Positions 11,569-24,538 are shown, counted from the first letter of the stretch. The stretch is DNA of 64,000 bases from Delphinapterus leucas (GCF_002288925.2 NW_022098024.1:3537478-3601477); one strand, 5' to 3'. Numbers and translations: made by a program. The notes: a model not told the origin generated them from the letters alone.

Positions 11569-12360
11569 TTTTTTTTTATTGGTGTATAATTGATTTACAA
11601 TGTTGCATTAGATTCAGGTGTACAGCAAAGTGAATCTGTTATACAAATACATATATCCACTCTTTTTAAGATTCTTTTCCCATATAGGCCATTACAGAGT
11701 ATTGAGTAGAGTTCCCTGTGCTATAGAGTAGGTCCTTATTAGTTATCTATTTTATATATAGCAGTGTGTATGTGTCTATCTCAACCTTCTAATTTATCCC
11801 TCCCTCCTTACCACCCACCCCGTAACCTTAAGTTTATCTTCTATGTATGTAACTATTTCAGTTTTGTAGATAAGTTCATTTGTAGCCTTTTTTTAGATTC
11901 CACGTATAAGCAATATCATATATTTGTCTTTCTCTGTCTGACTTACTTCACTCAGTATGACAATCTCTAGTTCCATCCAAGCTGCTACAAATGTCATTAT
12001 TTTGTTCTTTTTTTATGGCTGAGTAATATTCCATTGTATGTATGTACCACATCTTCTTTATCTATTCCTCTGTTGATGGACATTTAGGTTGCTTCCATGT
12101 CCTGGCTATTGTGAATAGTGCTGCAATGAACATTGAGGTACATGTATCTTTTCAAATTATGGTTTTCTCTGGATATATGCCCAGGAGTGGGATTGCTGGA
12201 TCATATGGTAGCTCTAATTTATTTTTTAAGGAACTTCCATGTTGTTCTCCATAGTGGCTGTACCAGTTTGCATTCCCACCAACAGTGTAGGAGCATTCCC
12301 TTTTCTCTACACCCTCTCCAGCATTTATTGTTTGTAGACTTTTCAATGTTGGCCATTGCA
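11569..12360 (-). mobile_element. 5'-truncated inverted L1 (ORF2 C-terminus plus 3'UTR)
   Basis: The T-rich start at 11569 is the antisense poly(A) tail. The antisense 3'UTR follows to about 11960, and then ORF2 C-terminal coding sequence. A minus-strand frame at 12152-12388 reads [20 protein letters not shown], a conserved L1 C-terminal block. The weak repeats TATAGTGAA (11560-11568) and CATAGTAAA (12359-12367) may be the target duplication. Its divergence is lower than in the L1 at 3-10 kb. Confidence 0.9.
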
Positions 12361-12549
12361 TAGTAAATGTTGATAAGTGAAAATACAAAGTAGCATAGAC
12401 AATATGAGTAGAATTATTTTTAATCTATAAATAGAATATCAAAATGCTAATGATAATCCATCTATGCATCAGATATTAATTATCTATTATATTTCCAGCA
12501 CTGTATTACCATGAACATTTATCTTTTTGAATTTTCTGTTTTGAAAATA

Positions 12550-13190
12550 AAAAAGAAAGACAGCACTTACAGGGTTTAGTATAGGGACAATGGAACTAGA
12601 ATGATAACGATCAACTTTAGGCTGTGGTCTTGAGATGCCTCTACTGAACTTTCCTACTATTAAAATCCTGTTTAATTCCCTTTTCTCCAAAGTATTGTAC
12701 GAGATGTAGCTGTGTAAGATGATTGTTATTTTTCTTAAGCATCTCATAGAATTCACCTGTGAAATCCTTTGAGCTTTGTGTTTTCTTCTTCGTGGATATG
12801 TTTCCTACAAAAAAATTACGTTTCTTTAATAGATATAGGAGTATTTTTAGTTTTTGTTCGATTTTGTGTCAGTTTTATCAAGTTGTATTTTTCAAGAAAT
12901 TTATCCACTTCAGTTACAAATTTGTTGGAATAGAGAGATATGTTCAAAATACTCTCTCACTATGTCTGTAGGTTCTGTAGTGTCTGCCATTGGTGATATG
13001 GTTTTTTTTTCTCTCTCTCTCTTTTTTACATTCTAGCTAGGGGTATCACTTTCTTTTTCTATTTTCAAAGAACTAACTTTTGTCTTTTTTCATTTTTCTC
13101 TATTTTTTTTAATGTTGTTGATGTGTAGAGTTTCTGGATTTTGTTACGTTACTCCAAAGAAATTTTATTTTGTTTCATTTACCAAGAAAT
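12550..13190 (-). mobile_element. Old inverted L1 ORF2 fragment
   Basis: The antisense carries blocks known from the L1 ORF2 linker/RT N-terminal region: TTTCTTTAATAGATATAGGA, TTTTTCAAGAAATTTATCCA and TTTCAAAGAACTAACTTTTG. It is heavily decayed and has neither L1 end. 12368-12549 holds nothing I recognise. Confidence 0.75.
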
Positions 13191-14570
13191 AACTTGGTTA
13201 GACTCAAACTACAAAATCTGTCTCTTGGGTAAAAACTGAAATCTATATAGTTTATGTACCTTTAGCTCAGCTATTTTGAGCCTACCCCATGCATGCATAT
13301 TTCTGCAGTCAGAATCTAGAGACAGAAATATAGCACCCTCTCCCTCATTGTGTTCTTTTAGAGATTCTCCCATCACTTTTCAGAAGCTGTAGTTGCCCCA
13401 AGTTCTAGCCTCTAAATCTGTTTAAAATTGGAATTTTATTTTAATTTTTTTTATGGGAGTTTTAGCTTCCCCACACAGAGATAACATGGTCATTCCTCAA
13501 GTTAGAAGCTGTAAAGGAAAAACAAAAAAACAAAACAAACAAACACAACACCTTACTCTGTGCCACGGCCCTTTTTCAATATCAAATTGGTTTGAGAATC
13601 TGTCTTTATGTGTTAACTTTTTGTATTTTGTGCAGTGTTTGTAATTGTTATTGACGGAGAACTTACTTGTTCATGATGAAAATGGAATTTCTTCCTTTTT
13701 CCTCTAGACAAGTTCCAATCTTCTTTAGAGGACTTTCTTACTCTCTGGAACACAGTGTCCCATACCCATCTTGTACCTTCCCTATCCCAGCTTGGGAGGC
13801 AGACATTTAAAGAGCCCTAGACATTTTTATTGAATAATGATATTTACAAACCAAAATCTTGGGGCTGGATATATTCATTGATATTGGAGTGTTATTGTAC
13901 ATGAGTATATGTACATAAGTATACACGCATGCTTATCTATTTTCATATCTCTTTATTTCTATTTTTAAAAAACACATGTTTTCGTATTGACACCACTGTG
14001 CCACTGGATTCATTCTCTAAAAGTGAGAATGTTCCTTCTGCCTAACCTGGGTTCTTTGACTCCTACAAATGGAAAGTGTGTGGGGAAAAGAGTGAAAGAG
14101 TAAGGATAAAAAGGAGAAAGAAAGGAAAATTGAAGGAAAAATGAGGCAGGAGTCCAGAAGCAGTAGAAGAAAGGAAGCAGTAAGCTTTTCAGGGAAATTT
14201 TATTAAACCATGATATAGAATAATTATTACAAGCTAAATGCTTGGTTACATCCCACAACGGTGATGACACACCACTTGATAATATGATGTGGAGCAAAAG
14301 TATCCTTATAAATATGGCTCAGAAGAGATTACTGGACTATTCTTCTGTGTATCTGGTAAAGATGGTCACTGGAAGATAGAAAAGACTAAATTTCCATATT
14401 TTAAGTACTCCAATGTGAGGTTTCATGATTTCAACTAAATGTTATCATCCAGATGGGTGGAAACTAGATTAGAATTTGCACAGAGCCACTGAGTTATCTG
14501 GTCTGTTGAATTTAATAGTCCATTCTGGACCCTACTTTCACCTCAGAAATTTAGAAATGTAAAAAATTAC
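13191..14570. other. Single-copy stretch, no gene seen
   Basis: No repeat family or coding signature stands out. There is a short AAACAAAACAAACAAAC-like low-complexity run near 13520. Confidence 0.5.
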
Positions 14571-15225
14571 TGTTAGGGAAGTTAATAAAAGTAGTCTTGT
14601 TCAGGCTTCAGAGGCAATAAATAATAGGCCTTTGTACGGAGACCCTGAAAAGGGTTACATGCCAAACTGCTGACTAGCAGAAGCCACGAAAGTAGGCCTT
14701 GAGAACCAACAGGTAAGGAAGGGAGCAAGTAAGTCTGGCAGGTCTTGAGAACCAGCAATGGGAGTAAGTCGCGAAGCTTCCTGGGCCCTGGGAATCTGGC
14801 CAGTTCCCGGAGGTCAGCGAACATTCTGCGATTTACGATTAGAATTTCAAGCATTTAACTAATAGCCAGAGCTGCACATTTGCACATAAACTGATGGTTA
14901 TTAGCTTGCGGCTTGGCGATAAAACAGGATTCCTTTGGAGGACACTGAAGTCTCACCCATGGAGTGGATGCATGGCCCGGGACCTTCCCAACTGGGACTC
15001 CAGATCGCTGTTCCAGAGACTTCCCAGCATTTTTTGGATCTGGGTGAAGTTCTCTTAAATTGGTGATGTATGCGCTTCTATCTCTTTATGTATCGCTTGC
15101 TCTCCCAAACTGGTTATGCAAATTTTCCCAGGTTGATGGTGTTGCTTGTTCTCTCAATTTGCTGATGAATGTTCTCTCAAAGTAGTAACACGTGTGGCAA
15201 TGTAAGTTCTTCCAAATTGAAGGTG

Positions 15226-15266
<41 letters not shown>

Positions 15267-15418
15267 TGCTTGTCCTTATACTGCAACCTACTACTAATAT
15301 AATAAATTACCTTTTTTCTTGCTTATTGAAGTGTGGAGTGGTTATTTTGCCAGTGAATCCTCTGAACCTGAAACCGAAAGTAAGTCTTCCAGCAGAACAT
15401 AAATCTTTTGGCAAAACA
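14571..15418 (+). mobile_element. Probable solo LTR of an endogenous retrovirus
   Basis: The 848 bp begin TGTTAGGGAA and end GGCAAAACA, so they have the TG...CA termini of an LTR. The 5-bp flanks ATTAC (14566-14570) and GTTAC (15419-15423) fit a target duplication with one mismatch. GC content is higher than the surroundings, with retained CpGs (GTCGCGAAGC). An AATAAA lies at 15301, 117 bp from the 3' end, as expected for a polyadenylation signal at the R/U5 boundary. A (TA)n lies at about 15230-15262. No gag, pol or env sequence is present, so it is a solo LTR. I cannot name the family. Confidence 0.65.
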
Positions 15419-18250
15419 GTTACCTACAATGTAGGATAGATTTTTTTAAACAAATGCATAATTCGCTCTTGGTTTTTATAAATAAGTCTTTATTGTGTGT
15501 CTCAGAAGGGGAATACAATTTCCATTGATTTTGTAACTATTTAAAGGCCTGTGAGATTTATTTTAAAGTGAGAAAGAGTGAAAAGAAAAACAAAACCAAA
15601 AAAATCCACCCTATTTAAAGGTGCTATATATTTCCCCAGTAGAACCCAAACATAATTTTGATGGAAGGGATAGTTGTCTGATAAGGCAAAGTATCAATAT
15701 TTGCTCTTGATCTGTACCCAATTGGAATATAATCTTTTCTAGGAAGACTTCAGCTGTCTCCCAGGTAGTTAAACAATCCCTTCTTTGTAATTCCCTAGTA
15801 CTTGTAAAAATCTTTATTGCAATAGCTAATATGGAGTGTTATGAGTGTTATGAGAGTCTTTCAAAATGATTTAATGGTTAGACAGAATTTCTGATTAAGT
15901 CGAAATGTTACTTCCTCCTGATTGGTTTCACTTATTAAAAAGCCTTTAAAAGAAATATTCCTTAGAGGGTATCATTAAGTTGTAACTTTAAGCAAATTGA
16001 TTGTACATACTTAATTGTTTAGTTCCCTTAAGCATTGTATCTAGGGTAACAATATCAAAACCATTTTGACAATACATGTGATGATTTAACTTTCAGTCAG
16101 AAAGAAAAACATTGCCCAGTGAACTGAGAACAATATAAAAACACACACAGAAATAAAGGACTATCCATGTATGTGTGCTACACACGCACAGACACACACA
16201 TACACAGAGAAGCATGTACCTACACAAGTCCAACCAATGTATACACATTGGGCAACATTAGCATATCTGTGTTCTCAGACTTTTCTGCCATTTGTCTTCT
16301 AGGTTGGAACCACCTTTGTTCCACTGTGTTTCTTTGTCTACCTAATAACAGAGTTGATTCAGCTTCTGCTAGATTAGTCTTTACATTTTGCTATATGGAG
16401 TCAGCTGCAGTGGACAAAGGATGTTTTAGGTGAGGTGAAATCAGTTTTATAAGGAGTGTTGTAAAGAGAGACAAAAAAATTAGAGATAGCATATAAGAGA
16501 AGCTTAATTGGCAAAAAAAAAAACATAAGAAAAAAGATAACTTAAAAAAGGGTCATGTATGGACCATACATCTTTTTCACATCCTTGAAAAGTGAAACTT
16601 GAATTTAGAAAGTTTTTTGTTCTTTAACTACACTATCACTGTAATTCTGGCCCATGCAGGCTTCAGTTGTTTTCTTTGGTTTAATTTATGGCTTCTATTA
16701 TGTTTATATACTTTTATTGATTAGTATGTTAATATATCAATACCTATATTTACAAATTCCTATCTTCATACATTCACATATATGTGTATAAGTATATATC
16801 ATCACATGATGTTTGTCATTATTTAAATGGCAGTTACTTTTCTTTTTTACTTATTTTAGTATGTTTGGAACCAGGATGCATTTTTAAATCAGTGGTGTCC
16901 TAGCACTGTGTTTTATTTGCAAAATTTTTCCTTAATTGTTCATAAAATATTATTTTATTATACTGTAAAGATATCAACCTAGGTTTAATTAATACATAGA
17001 TTCTATTTTATATGTAAATAGTTATTTTATTGAATTGATCAATTTAACAGTTTGACAAAATTATATCTTCACAATTGTTTACTTGGCTTCTAAGGATTGG
17101 TTCAATAATGAAGTCAGGAAAGCATTAAAGAAAATGAAGTTGAATTTGAAAAAATACTTTTCATCACTATATAAAGTAAGCATTGAATATTAAGAGAAAC
17201 ATTTATCTTTCTGCAAAACTTCTGATGCCTGCCAGTTTTCCTGCTTTTTCAAAATGCTACAGTTTGAGATCAATAATACATTTCATTGAGGTGAATTTTG
17301 ATATTAATAATATTAATCGATATTAAGTACTTTTTGAAAGCTGTTTATTTTTAAAGAATTGTTCATCGATCCAAAAATATCGTGTTTTATGCTGATTTTT
17401 AAATGGCTTTGAAACATTAATACATACGATTAATTTTTAAAATTCCCAGATCAGGAATGAACACACACTTATGCACAAAGACACACAATACCAAACATAC
17501 ACAGAAACATAATCACACACAATCTAATAGAAAACTCTTTTAATTTTAAAATGTACAGCAAATGGAATTAATATTATTTCAAGTTTCTTCTAAGTTAGTA
17601 AATTACATTTTTCATCATCACTTAAACTGCAGCATTTTTGCAAAAGATTAGTCCTTTAATTATATTGATTTTTTTTATGGAATATTCTGGGGAAATAAGG
17701 GGTGGTGATGTGTCTAGGTAACTTTCTTAGTTTCAACAAATATTTTTGAGCACTTAAATATCTTAAGAACTGAGATAAGGCCCTATTAATTATAAAAAGA
17801 TGGTAGATAGATAGATGGATAGATAGATCTCCTTTGGAGTCATGAACAATTTATCTTCCCTAATTCAGAATCAGAAGCTAAAAATAAAAGATGGGACATG
17901 GAACGTTTTACTTCAAAATTTCTTATATTCCTTAGTACATATTATTTTGTTAATTTGTATTGTTTTTTAAAAAATCCTCCTTGTGTAGTTAGAGGTTCAT
18001 ACTTTATTAGGTACAGATTTGACCATTTCCAAAATAACATGAGATCAATGATTTGGAATGCAAGAATAAATCTATAAAAGTCAACAATATTTTTAAACTA
18101 CATTTTATTATCTCTAAAGAACCCCTAAGACTCATATAATATTTCATAAAAACTTTAAAAAATAATTATTTTCCTTTGCAGACATTCACTGCTATTGTGT
18201 AAAATGTGCTCTGCCCAGTTACCCTAAGAGTGACTCAATATTGGATGCTG
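15419..18250. other. Single-copy AT-rich stretch
   Basis: No gene and no clear repeat. A CA-rich patch lies at about 16140-16210 and a GATA-type run at about 17806-17830. The stretch 16850-17750 is repeat-free and AT-rich, with homeodomain-like TTAATTAA cores, and could hold noncoding conserved elements. Confidence 0.45.
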
Positions 18251-18346
18251 TGAGAAAGCCAAAATGTATAAAAAATGGACTATATTAAAATTACTCACTG
18301 AGAAAGCCAAAATGTATAAAAAATGGACTATATTAAATTTACTCAC
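18251..18346 (+). repeat. 48-bp tandem duplication
   Basis: Two adjacent copies (18251-18298 and 18299-18346) differ by one base. Each contains AGCCAAAATGTATAAAAAAT. The near identity implies a recent local duplication. Confidence 0.95.
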
Positions 18347-18629
18347 TGACTATAAGAGGCTTTATAATTTCTCCTTCATATCATTGCATGACTTGACCAA
18401 TTTTACACAGCTGGTTTGTGAGGACTCATGACAAAACCTGGTATAATGATTTCTCAATAATTTAAATAAGATTAAAACTGAGAACTCTTTTTTTCATTAA
18501 AATGCATTATTTTTAAAGTTAAAAGGAAAACTGTATCCTGGTGAAGAAACTTACAATGGATATATTTGACACTATCCTGCCATCCTAAACACACATACAC
18601 ACACACACACATCCACACATCAGAAAAAA

Positions 18630-19260
18630 AAAAAAAAGATAGACAATAATGGGCAACAGTCTTAGACAGTCATTTACAAAGAGAATATCTAAATGACAAG
18701 CATATGAAAATGTACTCAATCTCATTTGTCATGAATAAAATACAAACTAACACCACAATGAATATAGTTCTCACTCACTAGAATCACTAAAGTACACTGA
18801 CTGACACTCCAAGTACCGTGGGATCTGGAACATCTGGAACTCCTAAGATTTTATATTGGTATAATCAGCCTGGAAAATTGTTCTGAAGTACATACCAATG
18901 CTTCATTTGGGCATAACCATAACGCATGGCCTTAAAAACCACTCCTTAAATATGCGAGTATATATTCATCAAAAGACATATACAAGAATCTTTATGACAG
19001 TATTATGTTGAATGATTCCCAGTAGGAAACAAGTTGTTCATGAGTATGGAATATATAAATAAGACGTGACATATACATTAAGGCAAACATATACAGCAGT
19101 GCACCTAAATAATGTATTCTACACACAAGAGAATGAACGAACCTCAAGAACATGTTAACGAAAGGAAGACAGACTCAAGTGGGTCAAGATGACATGAATC
19201 CATTTATATAGTTTTCAATGTAAGTTAAACTGAGAATACACAAAACTCATAGGAAAGGGT
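18630..19260 (+). mobile_element. Old L1 3' fragment
   Basis: The sequence follows the L1 ORF2 C-terminal/3'UTR order with heavy decay: AAATGACAAGCATATGAAAA; later ACACAAGAGAATGAACGAAC; then TGACATGAATCCATTTATAT. A short CA run (18595-18612) and a poly(A) patch precede it. Confidence 0.65.
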
Positions 19261-20630
19261 TAAATTAACCAGTATACGACTATTCATCATTCACAAAGGA
19301 GGTTCTTCCTGTTTCAAAGCAAAATAATAGATATGGTTATGTTTTGGTATTAGAACTGTCTTTTTCTCATAATTTCTATGTTGACCCTACATAACTTTGG
19401 TTGTGAAAAACATATGAACAGGGATGTTTCCACAGGGTTCCTTTAAATAGCAGGAATACTTGCACAAATTGTTCAGGATTTAGTTATTTTACAGAGCAAC
19501 ACAGAACTGCATAAACGCTTATAAAACCATTTTACACTTTCATATTAGGCTACTTGAGAAACAAAAATTAATAAAGGCCAGCTTATTATTATAGTATGTC
19601 AGTTTCATGTTTAATTTCTTGATGAGCCCTTCAATGGTAAACAGAGGCATGGATTAAGTGAATGTTTAAGAAAACCAGGCTAACATTTGGTCTACAGCTC
19701 CTTTCCAATGTGACCCATGTTTTTATATTGCCACATTGTGTGAAACATCTTCCCTAATGTGATGTTTGTTCTCTCTTGTTCTCATTAATAAAAAAGGTTT
19801 ATCCAATACATTAATCAGTGAACACGGACGATACCCACTGGCAATGAGAAACTGTGATTTTATAAGATGTGCTTCTTATTAATGGTGTTTTGCTGGTTAA
19901 TGCAATTAGGCATGTGTAAAATTTTCAAAAAAGTGACTTATAAAGATTAATTTCTCAGATAGCAAACGCTCCTGTCTTTTTTTATAAATGAGGAGAGTCT
20001 AAGATTTATAGATGTTGGGTAACTTCTCCAATTTCACAAACAAAAGATGGCAACAAAAGGAACAACCATCACTGACAGTGTCCTTGCTCTCAGATTTTCT
20101 GCAAGAGCAGGACTTGCTGCACCAAACAAAACAGAAATCAAAAAAGAAACTTCATCAAAATCCTGCCCAGCACATCAACCTATCTAGCATTTATCAGTCA
20201 ATGATTCTTAAAATTTCTACTAAGGTAACCCTAAAAGCAGAGGAGAATGAACTTGTGTCACCGGAACCCCCAGGAACTATGGTCTGAAGCAGGCATTGCA
20301 CAAATTTCCTTCAAAGACTCACGCTTTATCTTTCAAGTTAATGCAAATTTTTCCTTGTGATATACAGCTACCTATGTTTGCTTTTAATAGAAGCATACTG
20401 TATAAAATTACTCACTAGGAAAGTTACCTCGATTATCCAATAGCCACATACCCGCTGAAAAACTGCAGTTATCGGAGAGTGAAAAACAGGCCCTGTAAAA
20501 CAAAGAGTTAGCAATTAATAATGTGCCTTATTTTCTCTTACTTAGGGCCAGAAAATTATGAGTATCTATTATGTGTCAGCATTTATTTCAGGCTACAAAC
20601 CTGTGATAACAGGAAAAGTCAGAATGCATA
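19261..20630. other. Single-copy stretch, possible conserved noncoding DNA
   Basis: No repeat family recognised. 19540-20000 is free of low complexity and contains clustered homeobox-like ATTA/TAAT cores. A 91-residue open frame at 20012-20287 shows no family resemblance and is probably chance. Confidence 0.4.
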
Positions 20631-20634
20631 AATT

Positions 20635-20760
20635 TGGGGGAATCTTGAGCAGCTCTCTTCACCTGTCTGAGCCTCAGTTTCTTCATATATAAAATAAGAA
20701 TGACAAGTTAGATTTCATAAGGATCGCAGGTAACAAAATGCATGTTCATAGAAGTGTTTC
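20635..20760 (+). repeat. MIR-like ancient SINE fragment
   Basis: CTGAGCCTCAGTTTCTTCAT followed by ATAAAATAAGAATGACAAG matches the MIR core (CCTCAGTTT, CATCTGTAAAATG) with the decay expected of this old family. Confidence 0.75.
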
Positions 20761-20814
20761 TAGAAACCGCGAAGCCCTTATGTACATTTAAGATTCAGTC
20801 ATTGTATTTATATA

Positions 20815-20900
20815 TTTGTTAGGCTTTGGGTTTAGGTGCTAAGGATACAGTGGTGTGTCAAACATTTCTGCTCTCATAGTGTTTACATTCTAGTGAGAAT
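20815..20900 (+). repeat. Possible ancient interspersed repeat
   Basis: AGGTGCTAAGGATACAGTGG followed by CTCATAGTGTTTACATTCTA resembles a widespread old mammalian repeat containing GGCACTGGGGATACA. I cannot name the family with certainty. Confidence 0.35.
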
Positions 20901-20959
20901 AGAAATAACATAAGTTAATTACTATATATATTATATAGGCCTGTAAAAGCCCTGTCTAG

Positions 20960-22262
20960 CCAGATATTTAGACTTAAATGTAGAACCTGAAAAACATAAA
21001 AATGCCTAGAAAAAAGCATAGGAAAAATGTCAAAGCTTTTCGACATTGATCTTGTCAGTAATATTTTTGGATATGACACCAAAAGCACAAGCAACAAAAG
21101 CAAAAATAAACAAGTAGGACTATATCAAACTAAAAAACTTCTGTACAGCAAAGAAGACTATTAACAAAATGAAAAGACAACTTATGGATTAGAAGAAAAT
21201 ATTTGCAAATCACGTATTTGATAAGAAGTCCATACAACTCAATAGCAAAAAACCAAATAATCCAATTTAAAAATGGCCAATCAACCTGAATAGACAGTTT
21301 TCAAAAGAAGATATTCAAATAACTAACAGGTACATGAGAAGGTACTCAACATCACTAATCATCAGGGAAATGTAAACAAAAACCACAATGAGAACCTCAT
21401 ACCTGTTAGAATGGCTATTATAAAAAAGACAAGGGAAAACAAGTGCTGGTGAGAATGTGGAAAAAAGGGAGCACTTGTACACTGTTGGTAGGAATGTAAA
21501 TCGGTACAGCCACTATGAAAAACATTATGAAGGTTCCTCAAAAAAATAACTATTGAACTACCTTGTGATGTAGCAATTCATCTTCTGGGTGTATCTCCAA
21601 AGGAAATGAAATCACTATCTGGAAGAGATATCTGTACTATTCTGTTCATTCCAGCATTATTTACGATAGTTGAGACATAGAAACAACCTACTGTCCACTG
21701 ATGCATAAATGGATAAAGAAAATGTGGCATATGTATACAATGGAATATTATTCAACCATAAAAAGGAAATCCTGCCATTTGTAACAACATGGATGAATGT
21801 TGTGTAATTTTAATAAGTAAAATAAGCCAGAGAGAGACACAAATGCTGTATGATCTCACTTATATGTGGAATCTAAAAACAAAACAGAACAAACAAACAA
21901 ACTCATAGAAACAGAGAACAGATTGAGAGTTATCAGAGGTGGGTTTCAGGTGGGAAAGGGGTTAAACTGATCAAAAAGTGCAAACTTTCAGTTATTAGAT
22001 AAATGAGTTCTGAGGATGTAATGTACAACATGGTGACTTTAGTTAACAATACTGTATTGTATATTTGAAAGTTGCTAATTGAGTAGATCCTAAAGGTTCT
22101 CATCACGAGAAAAAAGGTTTTTGTAACTATGTGAAGTGAAGGATATTCACTATCAGTGTGATAGTCATTTTGCAATATATACATATGTCAAATTCTGTTG
22201 TTCACCTTAAACTTATACAATGATAACTGCCAATTATCTCAATAAAACCAGAAAGAAAAAAA
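20960..22262 (+). mobile_element. 5'-truncated L1 (L1MA/MB-type)
   Basis: It carries the ORF2 C-terminal region (from about 20960 to 21860) and a full 3'UTR ending AATAAAACCAGAAAGAAAAA at about 22260. The diagnostic 3' blocks are GTAATGTACAACATGGTGAC and AGGTTCTCATCACGAGAAAA. Stops interrupt all frames. The 3' end closely resembles those at 10.85-11.26 and 47.87-48.24 kb, so these three are the same or sister subfamilies. Confidence 0.88.
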
Positions 22263-23190
22263 AAATTATATACATAGTTAAGTAGGTTGAAACTAGATGC
22301 CAGTTAACTGTTGGATAGAAAATTTGAACATCAATTTTTTTGTTATTTTAGAATGCAAAGGAAGGAAAAAAGCCAAGATCAGTTGACATAAAATTATAGA
22401 ATCTGTGATTAATTAAAAATGAGAGCTGGAAAAAAGGGAAATGTATCATTGCTTGTAGAGTATTTTATCTCTTAGAAAGACAAATGCATAATTCTGACTG
22501 AAGATTTCTGAAAGACTGGTCTCAGCTGTCAGTTCAATTAAATTCATTTAGGAAAATACCAGACTCAAACAAACTGCATTTTTCCATTATACTCTAGTAT
22601 ATCTTAACACATTTTTTCCTAAAGCTCTCTTCTCATTTTCCCTTCCCATATTCTATCCAAACCAAAACACTGGATAAGTCTAAATCAAGTAGATTCAATC
22701 AATTTAATCTGAACAAAATGAAAAAAGAGCCATTTAATGAAATAAAATTTAACCCAGAGAATAACATTTTCTTAATATTAAAATATTTAAATAAAATACA
22801 TTTAGAACAGACTAAATGAATTAATTCAAGCCATTTAAAGCAGAACAATTCTATAGAATATAATTTCAAAATAGGCAAAATATTATATATAATCCTTATA
22901 AAATCATTTTATAATGAGATAGAATGTGTCAATGTAATCCAAATTAATTCAAAACACTTTAATATATGAAAAGCAAAGTGTCAAGAGTCAGTATGTTTAA
23001 ACCATATTAGATACTTGATTTTTCTAATTCAATTAAATAAAATTTTATACAAATAACCCTAGTCCAGAAACATTTTTGTTTATTCAAGTAAGCTAAAATC
23101 AATTCAGTTTGATCCTCCACAAAAGATTAAGCTTAGCTCAGATTCATTCTATTCACATATGTTAAATTTAGTTTAAACAATAATACTGTA
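22263..23190. other. Very AT-rich single-copy stretch
   Basis: 22700-23060 is dense in AATT/TTAAAT words with no coding signature or named repeat. Confidence 0.45.
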
Positions 23191-23225
23191 GCTAGAAAAA
23201 TTATCCCTCAAAAGTGAGCGGAAAT

Positions 23226-23452
23226 AAAAACTTTCTCAGGGGCTTCCCTGGTGGCGCAGTGGTTGAGAGTCCGCCTGCTGATGCAGGGGGCACGGGTTCG
23301 TGGCCCGGTCCAGGAGGATCCCGCATGCCATGGAGCGGCTGGGCCCGTGAGCCATGGCCGCTGAGCCTGTGCGTCTGGAGCCTGTGCTCCACAACGGGAG
23401 AGGCCACAACAGTGAGAGGCCCGCATACCACAACAAAAAAAAACTTTCTCAG
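23226..23452 (+). mobile_element. GC-rich CHR SINE with perfect 14-bp target duplication
   Basis: AAAAACTTTCTCAG flanks both sides (23226-23239 and 23439-23452). The body begins GGCTTCCCTGGTGGCGCAGT and includes a tRNA-type B box (GGTTCGTGGCCC), ending in a poly(A) run shared with the repeat. The perfect duplication and retained CpGs mark it as one of the youngest insertions here. Confidence 0.96.
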
Positions 23453-24073
23453 ATAAACCAGAACTAATACTAATAAAATTCATTGCCAGCAGACGTGCCC
23501 GGCAAGAAATGTTCTCAGAAAAAAATTGATGTTTTTAACCTGGCTAAGCAAAACAAACAAAAAATACAACAACAAAAACAGGGGACACAAATTGCCAAGA
23601 AGGGGGTCATCATTACAGATCCCACGAATATTAAAAGAATATACAAGGAATATTTAGAACAACTCTATGTCCACATATTTGATAACTTAAATAAAATGGA
23701 CCAATTCCATGAAAGACACAAACTATCAAAATCACACTAGGAGAAATAGATAACTTGGATAGCTCTATATCTATTAAATAAATTGAATCACTGATTAATA
23801 ATCTTCCAAGAAAAAGCAACAGGTTCAGATAGTTTCACTTGTTCACTTGTGAACTCTATGAAACATTTAAGGAAGAATGATACCAATTCTCCATAATGTC
23901 CCCAGAAACTAGACTCAGAGAGAACACTCTTTAACTCATTCTCTGAGGCCAGTATTACCCTAACACCAAAACCAGATAAAGGTATTACAAGGAAGGGAAA
24001 CTATAGACCAATGTCTCTTGTGAATATAAATGAAAAATTCCACAGTAAAATAAAAGGAATTATACACCACATC

Positions 24074-24538
24074 CAAGTGGTGTTGGTTCATAAACTGGAT
24101 CCCATAACTGAAGGGCAAGGAGAGACTGAATAAAGAGGCAGACCAGTTCAGATGGGTGGTAGGTGGCAGGTTTAACAAGCAAGGGAACTTACATATAAGG
24201 CTTGCCTTGGGCAGCCACAAGAGGAGTAGATCCTTATAACTGCCTGCCAGAATCTTAAAAGTTTTAATAGAGGCTTTAAACTGGGTTCAGTCACGTATAC
24301 CATCTAGATTGTCTCAACAACATGTTGCTTTTTCAAGACTGTCCTTGAAAACAACTCTGGCCGTGGGAACGGTGAGTGGAACATAAATTCCAAGAACAGG
24401 GGAGAGGGCAAGGAGCCTCTGATTGCTCAGGTACAGCTCTAGTGTCAACTACTGGTCACCTTTTCTTGATGACCTCCTCTTCCAGGTATCCAGGGTTGGT
24501 TCATCCATCAAAATTAAAATGATGGAATTTTCCACATC
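24074..24538. mobile_element. Unidentified insertion (about 0.46 kb) in the L1 RT region
   Basis: L1 ORF2 sequence breaks at CACCACATCCAAG and resumes at CAGCAGGCTAAAAATAAATC. The inserted piece reads TGTTGGTTCATAAACTGG and so on, ending GGAATTTTCCACA, so it could be an LTR with TG...CA ends. The 7-bp direct repeat CCACATC flanks it (24067-24073 and 24532-24538). I do not recognise the family. Confidence 0.45.

Noticed and set aside
20012..20287. 91-residue open frame
   Set aside because: No family motif and no flanking gene structure; chance is more likely.
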